Assembly (NCBI RefSeq): GCF_964199755.1
Contig: NC_133896.1
Coordinates: 104,438,301 to 104,502,300 of the forward strand
Source of the DNA: Larus michahellis
Lineage: Eukaryota > Chordata > Aves > Charadriiformes > Laridae
Length of the DNA: 64,000 nucleotides
Direction of reading: 5' to 3'
Of this stretch, positions 59,915 to 64,000 are shown piece after piece (the stretch's first letter is position 1; every line of letters begins with the position of its first letter). Position numbers and translations under genes: made by a program. The notes under the pieces are model-generated. The model saw only the letters and a list, made by a program, of their open reading frames with translations, had not been told where the DNA came from and did not search any database.

Positions 59915-62900
59915 AAGTAAGCTATACACAATGCTCACTTTCCTAGTTGATCTCTTTTGAGTTGTATGTATGCTCATTTTTCAAATCTCAGGATGAAGCA
60001 TTAAACTTGCGTGGAGAAATACAGGAAACTATGCTTCCTAGTTAATGAAATGTTTCGATCCCTCTTTTGCTTATAATGATTTTTAAGGAACTATGTCTGG
60101 TTCTGTGTGACATATGTATCTCCTCTTACAAACTCTATGCAAGTGGAGTGCAATACTATGATAAAATTAATGTTTCCTTCTGTACAAAGAACTTTTTTCC
60201 TTTGGATATCAATCGTAACATGGTATTTGAAATTGCTGATCTTTTTCAAGAAAAGGTTACCAGAAGTTTTGGGTTGTTTTTTTTTTTTCTTTCTCATTGA
60301 ATAGCTTGGGAGGTAGAAGGGTTGTGCACGTGCTTTTACTTGGAAGGAGAAATGAAAAAACCTCAACCCAAATATTCTGAGCCTATTTTTCTGAATTAAA
60401 GGGTACTTAAACCATTAGCTAATGTAAGTAACCGGGTGTTGTGCGAGCCGCTTCATAAAGCTTTTGATTTGTTGCTTCAGTCCTTCAGTCCTGTTGTCTT
60501 GCTGCTTCAGTCCTGGGTTTCACTGGGGCAGAGGCTGCTGATCATGCAGCCACTTTGCATGGTGGTTTACCAATCTGCGCACATGGGAAGTAAAATGAGA
60601 TTGACGTTTTCCCTTAAGTCACCAGGTAGAATTGACAACCTAAGTCTCTAAAGGCTAATCTACGTGCCACCGGACCCACTTTATTTTCTTCAGTCTGGAA
60701 AATATATCCTACTACTTTGTTGAAAATACAGGACACAAATATAACAAACCTTAAGTTACAAGCCTCTCTGTTTTCTCTGGTATGTGAAAATTAGTGATGT
60801 GGTTTCATACAATACATATAATCATAGATTTAATTGTTGAAAGAGAATCTTTTTCATATAGTGTGTGGTAAGTACTGTGATTTACTGGAAAAATCCTGAT
60901 ATTCCTCCTCCTGCATTCAGTGTCACCTCTGTATTTTCAATGAAATGTAGAGATTTACATATGTACCTAGAGGAGGAATTGTGCGGTCTTACGTGTGAGG
61001 TTTTTTATTGTTGTAAAATGAAGGCAAAAATTGTTTTGTATAAATATACTACTGTATAGTTTGAGTACCAGCACATGGTACCTCTGTAACACTTCTACTT
61101 TGGTTAAGATGAGCCTGTATGGCACATGAGCATATAATGATGGACTAAAAAAGGACAATACTCATAATTAGCTAGTTGTCCTGTCCAGGCAAAGTGATTC
61201 AGTTTTGTTTGTGATTTGCTACTGATGAAAACAATATCAGCCTTTAATGTTCATTGCAGTGGGGAGGAGAACCAGTGTCTTGAGCCTTTAAAAAATTTAC
61301 CATCATAGAAGTTGCTTGAGTTTCAGTGTCAAGCATTAAATGTGCAGCAACACTGGAGGTCATGGAGGAAGGAGAAGCCACGAAGGAGTCCCTCCAGAAA
61401 TACGGCAGCTATCTTGTCCCATAGATTTTTGTTTCAGCGTGTGCTGGACTCCTGCGCAGGAGCTCACTGGGTGAAGTTCAGGGGTGTTCTGGAGTGACTG
61501 GAGGCCCTGGAGGGGAGAGGTGATCTGGGGAGGGAAGTGGATACCATTTTCGGTGGAGAAGGGAAAGAAGGCACATAGAAAAGTGGAGAAAATCTTATTG
61601 AGGGTTGTTTTATCACACTGTTCTTCAGCTCTTTCCCTGGATTTTTTTCCCTTTGCTCCTCTGTAGCAGACCATTTAATCCACTTGTTATGCATAACCGT
61701 CTAGTCGATTAGTTCCACTGGGAATTTTTCAGAATTGCAACTGTTGGACCAACAAATCTTCGGTGGGTTGTGCGGACGATTCCTTCTTTAACTACTTCCA
61801 TCTGGGAAAATAGATATAGACTGCTGGCCCCAGGCTCCAAAATGGCCATGCTTATCAGGGTGTCTTACTGGGCAAACTGTGTTCCCTCTCTGTGCATCCT
61901 TGCCCCGCTGGATAAAAACGATTTGGTAGCTGCTGACTGGACAGGGAGCATTTACTTTTTGTTCTAATTTCGTATGCTTAAATGCGGCATGTTTGTGCTG
62001 TGCCATTCCCTGAAACACTGTTTGTTGGAGGTATGAGTCATTTTCCTGAGTTTTTCAGACTCCTGGCTGGTTTGAATTTCTTCACAAAGAGTGCGTGCTG
62101 TGGCCATTGTTGTGGCTCCATTTTGTCTTTCATCAGAGATGGTAAAATAAATGGTTTCTGAATTTAATTACTGCCTGGTTCCTTAAGCCTTTGGCAGTGC
62201 CCTGTGAGTCACTTATGGATCAAGTCTGGTATGATATGTTGCAAAACAAAGTTTATTGACTTAAAAGTAACTAAATTCATGAATAAGCAAATAAGCTACC
62301 CAGCAGCTAGGTAGCTGTTTTGGGATCACGGATTTAAATTCAGACACAAATTTTGCTTTAATTTCACCTTCAGTCCTTTCTATCTCTCTGTGTGGTTCAT
62401 GGGCTGTAATGAAAAATGGTAACTCTAAAGCTGTACGGCAAAGTCTGTAGTGGGCTTCAGAGGTCTTTCGTGCTCCGTTCTCTAGCTGAGAAAGTTCTGC
62501 TTGGGCTACATATGTTTTTCTTCTTAGAAAGAATGCGTTTAAGTTGGGAAGAGGGATGGACCTCTGAGAGTGTATGAGGCAAGAAGGTAATTCTGGGATG
62601 GCTAAAACAACGCAAGGATTGAAGGTTTGTCACAGCAGGAGAAGCGGACTACCTCTAGCTGGTGTAGGCTAGCCAGCTAGAAACAGCATTGCTGTTAGTG
62701 ATACTGAGCGTGTGGAAACCCTGAACGTGAGTGTGCGAGGCAGCTGCAACGTTGAGAGTGGAAGCAAAAGTCCTGAGCATTTTGTTGGCTCTCGTGGCTC
62801 TTAAATCTGAGAACGGTAAATAAACCAATCTGTTACCATTACAAGGGCACTGCTGTTCTGGTGCTGCGACTGAATCTCGTAGCCCTGTGTTAACAGGATG

Positions 62901-63398
62901 AGTATTTCAGAAGTCACCAAGCATTAGAGGAGAAGGCTCAATAATGTTGAACTGAAGGTTCAGGCTTTGCTTTAGAAGAATTTAAAATTGTTTGCTACAG
63001 AAATGTTTCTCAGCATTTTCAGGACAAATTTTGGCTAGAGCAGGACAGGGTGGGTTTGGGGGTTTTGTGGTGTTTGGTTTTTTGGATGTGGGTTGTTTTT
63101 TTTTTGGTGGCTGTGTCTGCTTTTATTTATAGTTCAATCTAATGATGAAAAAAAAAGCAGTTTACTTCATGTTTCTCCTGTTGCTACTGTGTTACTCTGA
63201 ACTGCAGTGTCTCTCCAGGGTAGTAAACCTTACTTAGGGCCAGAGGGAGTTCCAGCTGCTTGGGGTATGGAGAGAATATTTGAACTAGCGTCTCTGTCTC
63301 CTGTGCACCTCAGTCACCGCCCATCGCAAAGCATTGAAAAGATTGGTATTTTGACACAGAAGGAATTTCTTTATCCTTTTGACTTGGTTTGGAGTGAA

Positions 63399-63413
63399 AA
63401 AAAAAAAAAAAAG
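63399..63413 (+). repeat. Poly-A run
   Basis: A short A tract in NSUN3 intron 5 without any retrogene-like sequence before it. Confidence 0.7.
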
Positions 63414-64000
63414 GCAGAAACTTTAACATGCAAGCCGTGTGACCACAGTGTATCTGGACTCATGTAAGAGGAAGAAGGAAATGTGTGATATCTTTAGTCA
63501 ATAAAAAGAATAGGATTTGAGGATAAAAGCAAGTGCATCTTGAGATGCTTTGCTTCTTGAATAGCTTACAAAAAGGTTGGTAGTCTTTATTCTGGTCAGA
63601 CATTATCTTGCATATTGAGCAGAAATACATCCCAGTTACCAAAAGATGGCACTGTTGAAGTGTTGAATTATTTTAATATTGACCTAAAATATATGTAATC
63701 TTTTTACTTTAATACTGAAAATGGTTGAATGATTAACATGATTAATACTGACCCTTCCAATGGCATGCAATGTAAACCCAAGCACAGGAGGAGCAGGCTG
63801 GATATGCAGGTGCTAGCTATACTACGAAATACGTATTTGTTGTCTGCCTATTTTTAAAAGAATGTTTGAGACGCCAAGGCTTTTAGAATGAACAAAATGT
63901 CAGCCTATCATGTTTAATTTTCTGTAAGTGTGAAAAATCCTCTTTTTAGGTTCTTGCTAACTATGTTGTAGTTGCAAGTAAGAGTTTTTTTGGTTTTAGA

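Larger units (their letters stand above)
55177..64000 (+). other. NSUN3 intron 5 (continues beyond the window)
   Basis: At least 8.8 kb. It holds a solo LTR (55517-56048) and a CR1 fragment (59040-59914). I searched by eye for the next exon (expected motif around LRPGG and STCT) and did not find it. Confidence 0.75.

Overview
This is a vertebrate nuclear window, almost certainly from a bird. Genes are split by GT-AG introns. Three CR1 LINE fragments carry the avian CR1 3' end, and two copies of an avian-type endogenous retrovirus LTR are present. Three protein-coding genes account for all recognisable coding sequence. The gene order ARL13B (with STX19 nested inside it on the other strand) followed by NSUN3 matches the order I know from human chromosome 3, apart from a primate-lineage retrogene.

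Layout. Positions 1-3378 are 5' to the ARL13B start codon and hold a decayed retrovirus on the minus strand (internal part about 1100-1893, tRNA-Lys-like primer site 1868-1885, LTR 1894-2456). ARL13B runs from 3498 to 42531 on the plus strand. All ten coding exons can be placed. Spliced, they give 1278 nt (425 residues plus stop) with every exon phase consistent; human ARL13B has 428 residues. Intron 3 (23.4 kb) contains STX19 on the minus strand as a single coding exon, 17719-18597, 292 residues. Intron 6 holds a CR1 fragment. Intron 9 holds an antisense CR1 fragment and an unrecognised coding-like relic. The region 42532-48880 covers the ARL13B 3' UTR and AT-rich intergenic DNA. A CpG island (about 48880-50080) then marks the NSUN3 promoter. 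NSUN3 exons 1-5 lie at 49301-55176. Its 3' exons, including the one with the second catalytic cysteine, are beyond the window. The last 8.8 kb is NSUN3 intron 5, with a solo LTR and a long CR1 fragment.

Roles. ARL13B is a ciliary-membrane small GTPase that acts on ARL3. STX19 is an unusual syntaxin anchored by C-terminal cysteines. NSUN3 is the mitochondrial tRNA-Met C34 methyltransferase. They share a locus rather than a pathway.

No CRISPR array, prokaryotic operon, tRNA or rRNA was seen. I did not find a new biological system. The most useful leads are an exon 6 acceptor with a very distant pyrimidine tract in ARL13B, a coding-like relic in intron 9, a likely non-coding first exon of ARL13B upstream of the retrovirus, a long presequence on NSUN3, and a strong CTCF-type motif just 5' of the NSUN3 start codon.
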